Positions 6,264 to 6,841 of a stretch of 6,841 nt of DNA are shown here, in pieces. The notes beneath the pieces were generated by a model. It was not told the DNA's origin, did not search any database, and worked only from the letters and a program-made list of their open reading frames with translations. Position 1 is the first letter of the stretch; the number at the start of each line of letters is the position of its first letter. The translations under genes were made by a program, and so were the position numbers. Origin of the DNA: Verrucomicrobiales bacterium (lineage in GTDB: Bacteria; Verrucomicrobiota; Verrucomicrobiia; Limisphaerales; Palsa-1400); the NCBI GenBank assembly GCA_028293405.1, contig JAQGOW010000668.1:1-6841 (forward strand). Reading direction: 5' to 3'.

Positions 6264-6841
6264 CTACGCGACCAATTGGCGCAACACGAATGGCAAAATG
6301 CCGCCGTGTTGGTAGTAGTCCACTTCGATCGGTGTATCGATGCGGCACGTCACCGGGACATTTTCGGTTTTTCCGTTCGCACGGGTGATGCGCATGGTCA
6401 GGTCCTGTTGCGGTTTCAAAGACGCGTTCAGACCGATTACGTCGAATGTTTCTGTCCCATCAAGGTTCAGGGTTTGGGCTGACGTCCCTTCTTTGAATTG
6501 CAACGGAAGAACGCCCATGCCGACAAGGTTCGAGCGATGGATACGTTCGAAACTGACGGCGCAGACGGCTTTGACTCCGAGCAGGCGCGTGCCTTTGGCG
6601 GCCCAATCGCGCGAACTACCGGTGCCGTATTCGCTGCCGGCAATGATGATCAATGGCGTGCCGTGTTGCTGATATTTGACTGCGGCATCGAAGATCGACA
6701 TTTGTTCGCCGGTGGGCTGCAACTTGGTCACGCCACCTTCGACTCCGGCCACCATCAGGTTCTTGATTCGCACGTTGGCAAAGGTGCCGCGGGTCATGAC
6801 GCGGTCGTTACCGCGACGGGAACCGTAGCTGTTGAAATCGA
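6264..6841 (-). CDS. acnA: Aconitate hydratase (AcnA/IRP1 type), C-terminal part, cut by the window edge
   Basis: This is the last 191 residues of aconitase, the cytoplasmic TCA-cycle enzyme that isomerises citrate to isocitrate through cis-aconitate using a [4Fe-4S] cluster. The frame stays open to the right edge and begins [20 protein letters not shown], so the Met codon at 6797 is internal. The fragment covers the end of the linker and the swivelling domain 4. Visible hallmarks are [18 protein letters not shown], and [25 protein letters not shown], where SSR (around 6609-6617) carries the catalytic serine and a substrate-binding arginine. [19 protein letters not shown] and the C-terminal [22 protein letters not shown] are also typical of the AcnA/IRP1 branch rather than AcnB. 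The cluster-binding cysteines lie upstream, outside the window. The gene converges on the second glycosidase-like gene with a 3-bp gap. No functional link between them is suggested. Confidence 0.95.
   Translation of the reverse strand, partial: DFNSYGSRRGNDRVMTRGTFANVRIKNLMVAGVEGGVTKLQPTGEQMSIFDAAVKYQQHGTPLIIIAGSEYGTGSSRDWAAKGTRLLGVKAVCAVSFERIHRSNLVGMGVLPLQFKEGTSAQTLNLDGTETFDVIGLNASLKPQQDLTMRITRANGKTENVPVTCRIDTPIEVDYYQHGGILPFVLRQLVA

Noticed and set aside
6251..6285. Direct repeat GCGCAAC (6251-6257 and 6279-6285) and palindrome CCAATTGG (6272-6279) at the convergent junction
   Set aside because: They are too short and lie within or beside coding sequence; they do not form a terminator-like stem and are compatible with chance.

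Overview
The window looks like a piece of a free-living Gram-negative-type bacterial chromosome, moderately GC-rich and densely packed. The best guess is Verrucomicrobiota or a related PVC-group lineage. This is an inference from three things: large secreted six-hairpin glycosidase-like proteins in tandem, an HPF-type ribosome factor with a non-canonical helical tail, and plus-strand genes without Shine-Dalgarno sequences. There is no 16S rRNA or marker gene to confirm it. I see no mobile element, CRISPR array, tRNA or rRNA.

Layout from left to right. (1) Bases 1-407, plus strand: the 3' end of an oligopeptide/dipeptide ABC transporter ATPase. (2) Bases 404-1093, minus strand: a ribosome hibernation/RaiA-type protein with an unusual C-terminal helical region; it converges on the ABC gene, and the two stop codons overlap. 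(3) Bases 1094-1187: a 94-bp divergent intergenic region with a strong Shine-Dalgarno for the hibernation gene. (4) Bases 1188-1592, plus strand: a DCC-family (DUF393) predicted thiol-disulfide oxidoreductase with a GTG start. (5) Bases 1641-3953 and 3957-6260, plus strand: two full-length paralogous secreted proteins of about 770 residues, only 3 bp apart and alike along their whole length. They look like (alpha/alpha)6 six-hairpin glycosidase-type enzymes with flanking beta domains, but I cannot place them in a named glycoside hydrolase family. (6) Bases 6264 to the right edge, minus strand: the 3' part of aconitate hydratase (AcnA type), converging on the second paralog with a 3-bp gap.

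The two paralogs probably form a transcription unit and act outside the cytoplasm on a carbohydrate, perhaps with complementary specificities. The transporter fragment, the hibernation factor and aconitase are ordinary chromosomal genes with no obvious functional link to them. The most interesting items are the paralog pair of unassigned specificity, the non-canonical hibernation factor, and two convergent gene ends that leave no room for an intergenic terminator.
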